Positions 45,231 to 57,662 of a stretch of DNA of 64,000 bases are shown here, piece after piece (positions within the stretch are counted from its first letter, which is position 1; each line of letters opens with the position of its first letter). The stretch is taken from assembly GCF_902686445.1 (NCBI RefSeq), contig NC_062213.1, positions 38,576,741 to 38,640,740 on the forward strand, in the 5' to 3' direction. Below the pieces are notes generated by a model that was not told the origin of the DNA, did no database searches, and saw nothing but the letters and a program-made list of their open reading frames with translations. The position numbers and the translations under genes were made by a program. This stretch comes from Sciurus carolinensis (lineage: Eukaryota > Chordata > Mammalia > Rodentia > Sciuridae).

Positions 45231-46233
45231 CATTTTCTGTTGCCGATAAAACAGTATTACAGGCCAGGTAAGTTTTAATGAAAGAGGTTTATTTTGGCTC
45301 GTGGTTCAGAAAGCCCGAGGTGGAGGAACTGCATCTGGTGATAGCCTTCTTGCTGGCAGAATCCTGACGTGGTACAGGGCGTCATCTCCAGAGGGAGGAA
45401 GCATGCAGGTATAGTCGGTCTCTTATTTAATTGTGAGAGCTCTACCCTGATGACCTTATCTGATCTTAATCACCTGCCAAAGGCTCCCTTTTTTAAAAAA
45501 TATATTTTTTATTTATTCTAATTAGTTATACATGACAGAATGCATTTGGCATGCATAAATGGAGTATGATTTCTCATTCTCCTGGTTGTACATGATGTAG
45601 AGTTATATAGGTCAGATAATCATATATGCACATAGGGTAATAATGTCCAATTCATTCTACTATCATTCCTACCCGCATGTCCCCTCCCCTCTTCACTTCC
45701 CTCTGTGTAGTCCACAATGCCTCTATTCTCACCACCCCCTGTTGTGAATTAGCATCCACATAGCAGAGAAAACATTTGGCCTTTGGTTCTTTGGGATTTC
45801 ACTTAGCTTATTTAATTTAGCATAATATTCTTTAGTTCCATCCATTTATTGGCAAATGCCATAATTTCATTCATCTTTAAGGCTGAGTAATATTCCATTA
45901 TGTATATATGCCACAGTTTCTTTATCCATTCATCTGTTGAAGGGTACCTAGGTTGGTTCCATAGTTTAGTTATTGTGAATTGTGGCTGTGTCACTATAGT
46001 ATGCTAATTTTAAGTCCTTTGAGACTTAAAACCAAGGAGTGGGATAACTGGGTCAAATAGTGTTTCCATTCCAAATTTTCTGAGGAATCTTCATACTGCT
46101 TTCCATAGTGGTTGTACCAATTTCCAAAGGCTCTAACTCTTAACAGTTCATACCATCTTTCCATGTTGCTGCACTAGGTACCAAGTTCCCAACACATAAA
46201 CCTTGAGGGAAAAACAACATCCAAACCATAATA
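45231..46233 (-). mobile_element. MaLR 5' LTR split by an L1
   Basis: LTR pieces 45231-45486 and 46134-46233 belong to one element (tgtatttattcattttctgt ... catccaaaccataata). With the internal remnant at 44090-45230 this is the 5' LTR of a minus-strand MaLR. The L1 between them is listed separately. Confidence 0.75.
45487..46123 (-). mobile_element. 5'-truncated L1 insertion
   Basis: An L1 3' UTR and ORF2 C-terminus on the minus strand. The identical 10-mers ccaaaggctc at 45477-45486 and 46124-46133 flank it. Its 3' UTR is of the 'acatgacagaatgcatttgg' type, different from the L1s at 40430 and 58745. Confidence 0.93.
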
Positions 46234-47119
46234 CCATATATAGCTACATAGACACCCAGGAATCAAAGGTTCCTCATTCCCTATTCTTTATCCTTATTCC
46301 CAAAACACTTTTTTCAGTAATCCAGGACCATTCTAGAAAGCCCCACTTTTTCCATATCAAATCTAGGAAAAAACTTTCTTCTACTATAAAATTTTTGACA
46401 TCAAATGTGTAGATTTTCCATACAAAAAAATAAATCTCCAATTCTCTAAAAACACCAAGTGGGCTTCCTATATTTTAATTTAATTTGGACACTAACTACC
46501 CAGAGTTAGTTCAGACTACACTGGTTAAGAACTTGGTCCCATAAGACTTTCCCCTCTTCAGATGCTAATTCCAAGTGTCAGGTCACTCAGTCTCCTGTGC
46601 TCTGACCAACGAACTAAATCAGACGTTCCCACAACTCAATTTTCATGTATAATTACTTGCTACAACAATTCACCAAAATTAAAGAAGCATTTCTTTTAGT
46701 TTTATGGTTTGTTATAAAGGAAACAACTCAGGAACAATTTAGGAAGCTAAATGGAAGGGATTCAAAGGGCAAGGAATGTGGAAAAGGCTCGGAGCTGAGG
46801 TGAAGGCCTCCAGGTGTTCACCAACCCAGAAACTCCAGCCCATGGTGAGTAGTTGTAACTTCTGACCAGTGCTTGACTGAGCACCACACTGTCAGGATCC
46901 AGCAGTAACCCCTAGGTAATAAGGTTTAAACATAAAAACAAGATTTAAAAAATGAGCAGAGATATAAGTAGCTATACAGCGTAGAGGGGACAGATTGTAG
47001 AATTAGTCCAGTCAGGTCGCTAAACAACGAAAAACCCGAAATGCAACAACCCCCAGGGTAGGACTTGGCCAGTGAATCGGAATCCAGAGATACTATATTA
47101 TCTGAAATTCCAATAATCT
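46234..47119. other. No gene seen
   Basis: Unassigned sequence with a possible old LTR 5' part at about 46680-46880 ('gttataaaggaaacaactca ggaacaa'). Nothing coding was found. Confidence 0.5.
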
Positions 47120-47835
47120 TTAAAAATGAAAACTATAATACATGCAAATAAATGGAAAAGTGTGACCATACACAGGAAGAAAAGCAGTCAATAGAAAATG
47201 TGTCTGAGAGGGCTTACTTATTTGAATTTTCAGATAAAGACTTATAAGTATACTTAACTACCTGATATAAGTATACTTATATCAAGGAAAGTATGATGAC
47301 AATAATCTCATTAAATGAAAATATCAATAAAAAGTTTGGAGTTGAAAAGCATAATAACAAATGAAAAATTCACTATAGTAATCCAATATCTGAGCTGGAG
47401 GAGGAAAGAATCAATGAACTTAGAGATAGATTAATAGATATTAGACAATCCAAAGGACAGAAAGAAAAAATAATGAAAATAAAAGAATAAAGCCTCAGAG
47501 AACCATGGACACCATTAAATATACCATACATGCATAAAAAGAATCAGAACAAAAGAAGATAGAGGTGCCATAAAAATATTTGAAGAAATAATGAACAAAA
47601 ACATCCCCACATCCAAATAAAACTCTAATCAACACATCCAAGAAGTTTAGAAGCACACCGGATGCAAGGTTGATTGAACAACTCCAAATCATTTAATGTA
47701 TTATATTAATAAATGACAGCAGCCGTATGATCATTTCAACAAAGAAGCATATGGAAAAAATCCAGCACCCATTCATATTAAAAATCCTCAGCAAATTAAG
47801 AATAGAAAGGAACAATCTAATAAAAGACATCAGCA

Positions 47836-47928
47836 GGGCTGGGGACATAGCTCAGTTGGTAGAGGGCTTGCCTGTCAAGCACAAGGCCCTGGGTTCAATC
47901 CCCAGCACCACAAAAAAAAAAAAAAAAA
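47836..47928 (+). repeat. ID SINE
   Basis: Near-consensus ID with an A18 tail, inserted in the old L1. Confidence 0.94.
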
Positions 47929-48259
47929 GCCCAATAACTAACATTATACTTAATTGTGAAAGATCAAAGGTTTTCACTCTTAAGATTGGGACCAAAACAA
48001 AGGCATGCACTCTTGCTACTTCTATCACTGTACTGGAGATTCTAGTCAGTGAATTTAGGTAAGGAAAAGAAAAAAGCAGATTAGAAAGGAGTGAGTAAAA
48101 CTGTCTTCATTTACAGATGACATGAGTCTATATCTAGAAAATTTTACGGAATTCAAAAAACCTACTAGACCTAATAAATTCAGTAAGGTCACAGAATTCA
48201 TGGTCAATGTACAAGAATCAATTATATTTCAATATACTACCAGTAAAGAAACCAAAAAT

Positions 48260-48481
48260 GAACCGTGCATGGCGGGCCATGCCTGTAATCCCAGCGGCTC
48301 GGAAGGCTGAGGCAGGAGAATCAGGAGTTCGAAGCCAGCCTCAGCAATGGCAAGGTGCTAAGCAACTCAGTGAGACCCTGTCTCTAAATAAAATACAAAA
48401 TAGGACTGGGGATGTGGCTCAGTGGTCGAGTGCCCCTGAGTTAAATCCCCAATACTCCCCCGCAAAAAAAAAGAAAAGAAA
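48260..48481 (+). repeat. B1-dID SINE with target duplication
   Basis: Complete B1 plus dID with an AAAAG tail. agaaaccaaaaat flanks it at 48247-48259 and 48482-48494. Confidence 0.95.
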
Positions 48482-49194
48482 AGAAACCAAAAATAGAAAC
48501 AATGAACACAGTTCTATTCACAATAGCACCAACAGAATTAAATACTTAGAAATAAAATTAGCAGAGGAATTTCAAGACTCATACATTGAAAATTGAAAAA
48601 CATTGTTGAGATCAGTTAAAGATCTATAAATGGAAATATATTCCATATCATGGACTAGAAACTGGATATATTAAGGTGCCAATTCCTATGAAATTTATTA
48701 ATGAATTCAATACAATATTTATCAAAATTCCCCAGAACTTTTTGTGGAAATAAACAAGCTGACCCTAAATTTTATATGGAAAAAGCAAAGAATATATGCT
48801 AAAATAATTTCAATAAGGACTTACACAAATCAATTTAAAAACATTTTATAAAGCTATAGCAATCAAGACAGTATGATATTGGCCTCAAAACACATTCAGA
48901 TCTATGTAACAGAATCGAGAGATCTGAAGTAAATCCTCATATTTATTGTCAACTGATCTTTCAACACAGGCATCAAGACAATTCAGTGAGGAAATTACCT
49001 CACACAAGACACAAAATTTTCTTCAAAAAAGATCATAGATCTAAATATAAAATAGAGTTTTTTTTAAACAACACAGGAGAAAAATCTTTGTGAACTTGGG
49101 TTTGACAAAATTTTCCTTTGTACTAAATCAACTGCTACATCCATAGAAAAATGTCAGAACAAAAAATTATACTTCAGAAAATTAAAAAATTTTT

Positions 49195-49380
49195 GTCGGC
49201 ATAGTGGCACACACCTGTAATCCCAGTTAGTTGGGAGGCTGAGGCAGGAGGATCAAAAGTTCAAGACAAGCCTGTGCAACTTAGACTCTGTCTTAAAAAA
49301 TAAAAAATAAAAAGGGATAGGGATGTGGCTCAGTGGTCGAGCACTCCTGGTTTCAAATTCCAGTACCAAAAAATAAAAAT
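49195..49380 (+). repeat. B1-dID composite SINE
   Basis: 'cggcatagtggcacacacct gtaatcccag', the B1 end, then 'gggatagggatgtggctcag tggtcgag' and an A-rich tail, within the old L1. Confidence 0.93.
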
Positions 49381-52269
49381 AAATATTTAAAAGTTCTGTG
49401 CTTCAAAAGATATCACTTAGAAAAAAAAGAAAGACAAGCCACAGAGTGGGAAAAAATACTGGCAAATCATCTGCCAAAGAATTTGCATCTACAATATGTA
49501 GAGAACTTTTGCAATTCAATAATTAATAGAGACCAATAAAAACAAGATTTTAAAACCATATTTTGCATCTTTGTTTATTTTATGTGGTTTAGTTTTCTAT
49601 TAAAAATGTTCATTCAATACAGTTTTTAAAAATGTCCTCACTTTTTTTATTAGAGCACTAATGTTTTACATAGTAGTTGTGACAAAATGCAAGGAATTTG
49701 ATTTTAAACCCCATTCTTCCCCTTTTCCCTCCCCTCCTTTTCCCCTTATTCTCCTTCCTCTACTCTACTGATCTTTTGGTTTGTTTATTTGTTTATTTTT
49801 GATAGGTACTCTCTCTATATATATAAAGTTTGTACTCCCTGTGGTATATTTTTATATACATGTAACATGATTTTGTTCAATTCTTTCCTTATTTTCTCCC
49901 CTTTCCCATTGCTGCTCCCTGCATTTCAATCTCTTTCTTCAACTCCACTGATCTTGCCTATATCTTTCCTTTTTTTGCTCTAACTTCCACATGAGAGAAA
50001 ACATTCGACCTTTGATTTTCCAAGTGTGATTTATTTCACTTAGTATGATATTGTACATTCCATTCCTTTACCAGCAAATGCCATAATTTCATAACTGAGT
50101 AAAATTTCATCAAGTATATATACCACGTTTTCTTGATCTGTTCATCTATTGACAGGCATCTAGGCTGATTCCTTAATTCGGCTATTGTAAATTGTGCTGC
50201 TATGAACATTGAAGTGGCTACATCACTATAGTGTGCTGATTTTAATTCTTTTGGGTAAATACCAGGGGGTGGGATAGCTGGGTCATATGGTGGTTCCATT
50301 CCTAGTTTTTTGAGGAATCTTCATACTGCTTTCCAGAGTGGTTGTACTAATTTCAATAAACCCACAATGTATCAGTGTACCTCACCAGCATTTATTACTT
50401 TTGAGTTCTTGAAATTGCCTTTCTGATTGGGGTGAGATGAAATCTTGGTGTAATTTTGATTAGCACTTCTCTGATTGCTAGAGATGTTAAATATTTTTTC
50501 CACATTTTTTTGGCCAATTATGTTTCTTTTTTGAGAAATATCTTTAGTTCTTTTGCCCATTTATTGATTGGGTTATTTGGTTTGTTGTTGTTTGTGAAGT
50601 TTTTTGGGTTCTTTATATATTCTGAATGTTAATCCCCTGTCAGAGGAGCAGCTAGCGAAGATTTTCTTCCACTCTGTAGGCTCTCTTCATATTTTTAATC
50701 ATTCCTTTGCTGTGCAGAGCTTTTTAATTTGATGACATCCCACTTCTTGATTCTTGATTTTATTTCTGTAACTTTAGGGGTGTTGATGAGGAAGTCAGTG
50801 CCTGCACCTATGTGATTGTGTTGACTCAATGTCTTCTTCTATCAGTTGCAAGATTTCTGGTCTAATTCCTAAGTCTTTGATCCATTTTGATTTGATCTTT
50901 GTGCAGGGTGAAAGTTAGAGATGTAATTTCATTCTTCTACATTTGGATAGCCACTTTTCCTAGCACCACTTGTTGCAAAGACTGTTTTTATACTTTTGCC
51001 ACCTTTGTCAAATATCAGATGACTGCAAGTATATGGGTTTGTCTCTGTGTCTTCTATTCCATTGGTCTTCATGTCACTTTTGATGCCAATACCATGCTGT
51101 TTTTGTTACTGTTACTCTTTAATATAATTTGGAATCAGGTATTGTGATGCCACCTGATTGTGCTCAGGATTGTTTTGGCTATTTTGGGTTTCTTATTCTT
51201 CCAAATCAATTTAAGATGGTGTTTTCTAATTCTGGTATTTTGATGGTGATTGCATTGAATTGCACAGTGCTCTTTGTAGTATAGCCATTTTGGCAATATT
51301 AATCCTGCCTATCCAAGAACATGGGTGTTCTTTCTGTCTTCCAAAGTCTTCTTCAGTTTCTCTTTTCAGTTTTCTATAATTTTCACTAACCTCTTGGTTA
51401 GATTAATACCCAGGGGTTTTTTTCCTTGAAGTTATTGTGAAAGGGATGATTTTCCTGAATTCTTTCTCAGTGGAATTGCTGATAGATTATAGGAAAGCTA
51501 TTGATTTGTGAGTGTTGATCTTGTATTCTGCTACTTTGTTGAATTCCTTTATCAGCTCTAGAAGTCTTCTGGTGGAGTTTGGGCTTTGGGGGTTGGGATG
51601 GGAAGTCTTTTAGATATAGGATCATGTCATCAACAAACAGATGGTTTGACTTATTCATATTTGTATCCCTTTAAATTCCTTCTCTTGTTTGATTGCTCTG
51701 GCTAAAGTTTTGATAACTATATTAAATAGAAGAGGTGAGAGCGGACATTCTTGTTTCTGACTTTAGAGGAAATGCTTTCAGTTTTTTTTTTTTTCATTCA
51801 ATATGATGCTGACTTTGGATTTGTCACAGAGCCTTTATAATGTTGAGGTAATGTTATATGCCTCATTTCTTCAGTGGTTATTTAACATGAATAGGTGCTG
51901 GTTTTATCAAATGCCTTTTCTGTATCTATTGAGATGGTCATATATTCTTAATCATAATTCTATTTAAGTGGTGAATTACATTTGATGATTTACATATGTT
52001 GAACCAAATTTGCATCCTTGTTATGAAACCCATTTGATCATGGCATATTATCTTCATGATGTGTTTTTGAATGGATTTGCTGATATTTTAATAAGGATTT
52101 TTGCATCTATGTTCATCAGAGATATTGGCCTATAGTTTTCTTTCCTTGATGGATCTTTATCAGGTCTTGTCATCAGAGTTATAATGGCTTCATAGAATAT
52201 ATCTGGAAGTGTTCCCTCCCTTTCGAATTCATGGAACAATTTGAGAAAGGTTGGTGTTAGTTCTTTTTG

Positions 52270-52390
52270 TTTGTTTGTTTAGTTGTGTATGAACATAATA
52301 CCTTTATTTTATTTATTTTTTTTATGTGTGCTGAGGATCAAATCCAGTGCTAGGGAAGTGCCCTACCACTGAGCCACAATCCCAGCCCCT
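52270..52390 (-). repeat. ID SINE, long-tailed variant
   Basis: Reverse ID with AT-rich tail. 'ggtgttagttctttt' occurs before (about 52252) and 'ggtgttagttcttta' after (about 52391), a target duplication inside the L1. Confidence 0.93.
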
Positions 52391-52655
52391 GGTGTTAGTT
52401 CTTTAAAAGTCTGGTGTAACTCAACTGAGAATCCATCTGGTCCCAGGCTTTTCTGTATTTTAAGGCTTTTAATTGCTGTTTCAATTTCATTACTTGATAT
52501 TGATCTGTTTCAATTTTCTATATCTTCCTGGTTCATTCTGGGCAGGGCATGTATGTCTAGAAATTTGTCAATGTCATATAGATTTTCCAATTTATTGGAG
52601 TTTAAATTTACAAAATATTTTCTAATGATCCTCTGGATTTCAGAAGTGTCTATGG

Positions 52656-53200
52656 GTATAAACTGAGGAGTGGGATAACTGGATTTAAAATTAGCATACT
52701 ACAGTAATGCAGCAACATCAATGTTTATAGTAGCTCAATTCACAATTGCTGGATTGTGGAACCAACCTAGGTGCTCTTCAACAGATGAATGGATAAAGAA
52801 ACTGTGGTACATATTCACAATGGAATATTATTCAGCCATAAAGAAGAGTAATATTATGGCATTTGCAGATAAATGAATGGAATTGGAGAATATCATGCTA
52901 AGTGAAATAAGCCAATCCCAAAAAACCAAAGGCCGAATGTTTTCCCTGGTAAGTTGATGATGATATATAATGGGGGTGAATGAGAGAAGAATGGAGGACC
53001 TTTAGATTACATAGAGGGAAATGAGAGGAAGGGAGTATAAAAAATGGTGGAATGAGACAGACATGATTACTCTATGTACATGTATGATTACACGAATGGT
53101 ATGAATCTACATTGTGTACAATCATAGAAACGAAAAGATGTACTCCATTTGTGTACAATGAATCAAAATGCAGTCTGTAAAAATAAAAAAAATTTAAAAA
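52656..53200 (+). mobile_element. L1 3' end inserted in opposite orientation, 5' inverted
   Basis: Plus-strand L1 3' end (about 52684-53200). Its first 27 bases (52656-52682, gtataaactgaggagtggga...) are L1 ORF2 in reverse orientation. The flanks agaagtgtctatgg (52642-52655) and agaagtatctatgg (53201-53214) are a 14-bp target duplication with one change. Confidence 0.9.
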
Positions 53201-53764
53201 AGAAGTATCTATGGTGATATCTCCTTTTCTTTCACAAATTTTAGTAATTTGAGTTTTCTCTTTCTCTTTGTAGCATAGCTAAGGGTTTTTCAATTTTTTT
53301 TTCAAAGAACCAACTTTTCCTTTTGTCAATTTTTAAAATTGTTTCTTTTGTTTCAGTTTCACTGATTTCAGCTCTGATTTTAATTATTTCCTGTCTTCTA
53401 CTGCTTTTGGTGGTGTTGATTTGTTCTTCTTTTTCTAGGACTTTGAGATGTAATGTTAGGTTGATTTTTTTTATTCTTATAATGAATGAACTTAATGCAA
53501 TGAATTTTCCTCTTAGCACTGCCTTCATAGTGTCCCAGAGATTTTGATAGGGTGTATTGATCTTCTCATTAAACTGCTAAGTGTTTTTTTGTTTCCTCCC
53601 TGATTTCTTCTGCTATCCATTCATCATTCAATAGCCTATTATTTAGTCTCCAGGTGTTGGAGTAGCTTCTATTTTTTATTTTATCATTGATTTCTAATTT
53701 TATTCCATTATGATTTGATAGAATGTGGACTAGTATTTCTAATTTTTTTGTATTTGCCAAGAGT

Positions 53765-53893
53765 TGCTTTTTTAGTTGTAGGTGTACACCTTTATTTTTA
53801 TTTATTTGTTTTTATGCAGTGTTGAGGATGGAACCCAGTGCCTCACATGTACTAGACAAGCACTCTACCACTGAACCATAACCCCAGAACCAC
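53765..53893 (-). repeat. ID SINE, long-tailed variant
   Basis: Reverse ID with AT-rich tail (aaggtgtacacctacaacta on the minus strand), inserted in the L1. Confidence 0.9.
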
Positions 53894-54934
53894 ATATGGT
53901 CTATTTTAGAGAAGATCCATGTGCTGCTGAGATGAAAGTGTATTTACTCGTTGATGGATGGAATATTTTATATATGTCCTTAGAGTCTAAATTATTGATG
54001 TATTATTTAGTTATACAGTTTCTTTGTTTAGTTTTTATTTCAAAGATCTATCCAGTGGAGAGAGAGGCTTGTTAAAGTCACCCAGTATTATTGTGTTGTG
54101 GTCTAATTGATTCTTGAAATTGAGAGTGTTTGTTTGATGCTCCATTGTTTGGGGCATAAACATTTATGATTGTTATGACTTGTTGATTTATGCTTCCCTT
54201 AAGCAGTATGAAATGTCCTTCGTTATTCCTTCTGACTAACTTTGACTTGAAGTCCACTTCATCTGATATGAAGATGGAAACCCTTCCTTGTTTACACAGT
54301 ATTTATGAGTGATATTTTTTTCCCCATCCTTTCAAATTCGGTCTGTGGATGTCTTTTCCTATGAGATGAGTCTCTTGAAGATAGTGTATTTTGGGTCTTT
54401 TTTAAAAATCCAATCTGCCAGTCTATGTCTTTTGATTGATGAGTTTAGGCCATTAGTATTCTGGTATTTTTGAGATATGATTTATATTCCTAGTCATTTT
54501 GGTTTATTTTTGGGTTTTAACTTTATTTAGTTTCTCCTTTGATTGACTTTTCCTTTAGGGTAATTCTTCCCTTTGATGATTTTCATTGTTGTTTTTCATT
54601 TCTTCCTCGTGAAATATTTTGCTGAGAATGTTCTATAATGCAGGCTTTCTAGTTGTAAATTCGTTTCACTTTTGTTTATTATGGAAGGTTTTTATTTCAT
54701 CCTCAAATCTGAAGTTTAATTTTATTGGATATAAGATTCTTGGTTGGCATCCATTTTCTTTCAGAGCTTGATATATGTTATTCCAGGACCTCCTAGCTTT
54801 GAGGGTCTGGGTTGAGAAATAAACTGAGATCTGAGTTGGTTTCCCCCTATTTATAATCTGATACTTTTCTCTTCCAGACTTTAAATTCTATCCTTATTCT
54901 GTATGCTAAGCATCTTCGTTAAAATGTGCCTTGA

Positions 54935-55391
54935 TGTCCCGACCCGCGGGACATCAACGCAGGACGGCAAACCTAAGAGAGAAGGAATGAAGGGTCAAGA
55001 GACACAGGGAGTGACAGCAAGACAGGAATTCTGATCAAGCTGCAAATTTTTATTGTTCTCACGGGTATTTATGCTGAGGGAATGGGGGGTATGATGAGAC
55101 ACAGGCTGGTTGGCTGTGTTTTTCTTTTGGGCTCCTGATAAGGTGCAAGTTCATGCCAGCGGGAAGGTGAAATCCCGGAAGAGAAGCGGGGGCGGTGCCA
55201 TAGGCAGAACTATCAGCTGGGAGTGGGGAGGGGGCGCGCTCCGGGAATCCATCAGCCATCAGCTGCAGGGTGCCTGAGTCAGCTGCAGGGTGTTTGCGCA
55301 GGGGATGCAACTGCAAAATGCTCCCTGGGCTGCTGCTTATCGTAAAGGTCAGAACGTCCTCAGAATGAGAACTTCTTCTTGGTCCCTGACA
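54935..55391 (-). mobile_element. Solo LTR of a class II ERV
   Basis: A 457-bp GC-rich block with tgtc...gaca ends. It is flanked by ccttga at 54929-54934 and 55392-55397, a 6-bp duplication typical of class II (IAP/betaretrovirus-like) integrations. On the minus strand an AATAAA lies at 55045-55050, followed by a U5-like stretch ending in a GGGACA terminus. No internal viral sequence remains. Class II is inferred from the 6-bp duplication and the layout. Confidence 0.85.
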
Positions 55392-56040
55392 CCTTGAGTG
55401 GGTCTGTTGTAATTTTGTACACTTGGTGTCCTGTATGCCACCTGCAGTTGATTTTCCATTTCATTCTTCAGGTTTGGGAAATTTTCTGATATTATTTCAT
55501 TGAAAAGATCATGCATTCCTTTGGTTTGTATCTCCAGACTGTCTTCTATTTGATCTTTTCATGTTATCCCATAGTTCTTAGAAGTTCTGTTCATGGTTTC
55601 TTACCATCTTCATTGTGTGGTCAACTTTATTTCCAAGATTATATATTTTGTCTTCATTGTCTGAGATTCTGTCTTCCAAGTGGTCTAGACTGTTGGTGAT
55701 ACTTTCCATTGTGTTTTAAATTTGGTTAATTGATTCCTTTATTTCGAGGATTTCTTCCTAATTTCTTTTTATGATCTCTCTTTATTGAAGTGATCTTCCA
55801 TCTCCTGAAATTTATCTCTGATTTCACTCCTTACTTCATCTTTTATGTCGAGGGTCAGTTTAACTATGTACATTCTCAACTTCTTCTCTGACATTTCTTT
55901 TACTGTGTTGTCAATGGATTCTATTATTGGATCATCTTGGTTTGTTTGGGTGCCTTGTTTTTTCATGTTGTTTGTGTTTCTTCCCATCTAGCAGTGCAGA
56001 TCCAAGGTATTACAGGTTTTACCCTGTAGACTTAGAGCAT

Positions 56041-57260
56041 CCCTGCAGGTTTCCAATACCTCACCTTTAAGGGGGGGATCAATATTAACAGCACCTACTG
56101 CAAACAGTATACAGCCTTAAACCAAATAGCTCCTATTAAGACGTCTATAGTATTGTTGCAATAAACAGAAATGATATGTTCAATTATTGTCTGCAATATA
56201 AATACCCAATCAGCCAAAAATCTTTGACCAACATTAAGTGAAAAACTCCTAGGTGTTATGTTTTGAACTAGGTACTGGGTATACAAAATTAAATAAGATC
56301 CAGTCCCTGTTCTCACTTAAGATAGTTCATAGGCTAGGAGAAGTGCTTGTAGCATAGGAGTTTTGACATGTGCAGGACTTTGATATTCATCATGGCCCTT
56401 CTTTCAGTGTGGTTCGAGTCCTTGTGAATAGATCAGGGTGGGGCCCTTGGCTCAAGTTGGCCTGTGTCCTTATAAGGAGATCAGGGCGGGGCACTTGGTT
56501 CAGTGTGTCTGTGTCCTTATAAGGAAAACAGCGTGGACCCTAGTTCAGTATGCATTGTGTCCTTATAATGAGAACAGCACAATCTTTGATTCAATGTGAA
56601 TTGCTTCATTATATGATTATCTTTCCTCCTAGTTAGTTGATGATAGTAGTGAAATGCCTTGACCAGTGTGGCCAAACTCTTGGTTCCAGCTGGGGAAAAG
56701 GGGGATTGGAAAATAAAGATTCACAGACACAGCTCTTGAAGATTAAGCTGGGATCAGGTGGAACTCTGCTCTCTGATGGAGATGTAGATCTAAACAGTTA
56801 CTCCAGTAATCTTTATTTATATGTCTCATTATCAGGTTAAAGACTATGGAAGCATTATTCTTTGTATTCAGAAAAGTTACAGAAACCAGTATATCTATGT
56901 AGCTTTTCCGCAGTTGCAATCCATAGCTGCAAAGTGCAATGTTAGGAGCTTTGTGCAGCTCTCAAGAAAGTCCATTGTTAAAAGTTACTGTAAAGGGGGC
57001 AGGAACAGAAGCAGAGCTGGTGAAACATTTTGGTTGTGTAGCATAAGAATTCCTTCATTCCCAGGTGCTATGTGCCTGAGATCAAGGTCAGAGCTGATAG
57101 GACCCTTGCACAGAGCCTCCTCATGCAGGGCATTGCCACAGCAGCTAAGCATCCTGTGCCCTTGCACAGAAACATTTCCAGACACCAGGCATGCCACAGC
57201 CGTGAGGTCATCAGAGACCCCCAATCTCAGTCACTGCTCTCCCATCCTCTGTCATCACTC
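56041..57260. other. Unassigned sequence between two L1s
   Basis: No gene was recognised. It includes a four-copy 47-bp tandem repeat (56418-56605). The 160-codon frame at 56821-57303 runs into the neighbouring L1 and has no family features. Confidence 0.5.
56418..56605. repeat. 47-bp tandem repeat, about four copies
   Basis: The motif 'gtccttataaggagatcagg' starts at 56418, 56466, 56513 and 56559 (spacing 48, 47 and 46). Copies diverge progressively towards the right. It lies about 400 bp beyond the 5' end of the minus-strand L1. Confidence 0.85.
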
Positions 57261-57332
57261 TGCACAATTGACAAAACAAAAAGTTGGTTCTTTGGAAAAA
57301 TAAATTCAAACAAGGGCCACACTAATGAAAAA

Positions 57333-57355
57333 AGAGAGAGAGAGAGAGAGAGAGA
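57333..57355. repeat. (AG)n microsatellite
   Basis: About 11 AG units inside L1 ORF2, a local expansion that breaks the frame. Confidence 0.93.
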
Positions 57356-57571
57356 ATCCAAATTACTAAAATATGTGATGAAAAAGGAAATATAGAAGAT
57401 AATTAGAAATATTTTGAAAATTTATACTCCAATAAAACATAAAATATTGAAGACATCAACAAATTTCTAGAGACAAATGACCTACCTAATCTGAATCAGG
57501 AGATCCTACATGATTTAAACAGAACAATTTCAAGTAATGAAATATAAAATGCCATCAAAAGCCTACCAATT

Positions 57572-57662
57572 GGGTTGGGGATATAGCTCATTTGGTAGAG
57601 TGACTGCCTCACATGCACAACACCCTGGGTTCAATCCCCAGCACCACATTAAAAAAAAAAAA
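57572..57662 (+). repeat. ID SINE
   Basis: Complete ID with an A tail. 'gcctaccaattg' before and 'gcctactaccaattg' after suggest a target duplication with a small later change. Confidence 0.93.

Larger units (their letters stand above)
47120..49560 (+). mobile_element. Old L1 (ORF1 end and ORF2), degraded
   Basis: ORF1-like sequence near 47390-47690 (gaatcaatgaacttagagat, ttgaagaaataatgaacaaa) is followed by ORF2 fragments from 47700 on. These include the 'cagatgacatgagtctatat' catalytic-loop region (D-D codons) and the downstream ORF2. There are many stops and gaps. It carries an ID and two B1-dID insertions, so it predates them. Confidence 0.8.
49640..56040 (-). mobile_element. Near full-length L1, interrupted and dead
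   Basis: Read on the minus strand from 56040. ORF1 begins with MGRNTNNMKKQGTQTNQD at about 55987. ORF2 pieces follow: SWFFEKKIEKPL (near 53300), [20 protein letters not shown] (near 52100), FVDDMILYLKDF (near 51630; L1 usually has FADD), and the C-terminal region near 50100-50300. The 3' UTR starts near 49640. It is broken by a solo LTR (54935), a reverse ID (53765), an inserted L1 (52656), an ID (52270) and many frameshifts. It is incapable of activity. Confidence 0.9.

Noticed and set aside
56821..57303. 160-codon open frame
   Set aside because: It has no domain or composition signal and runs into L1 sequence at its end; likely chance.
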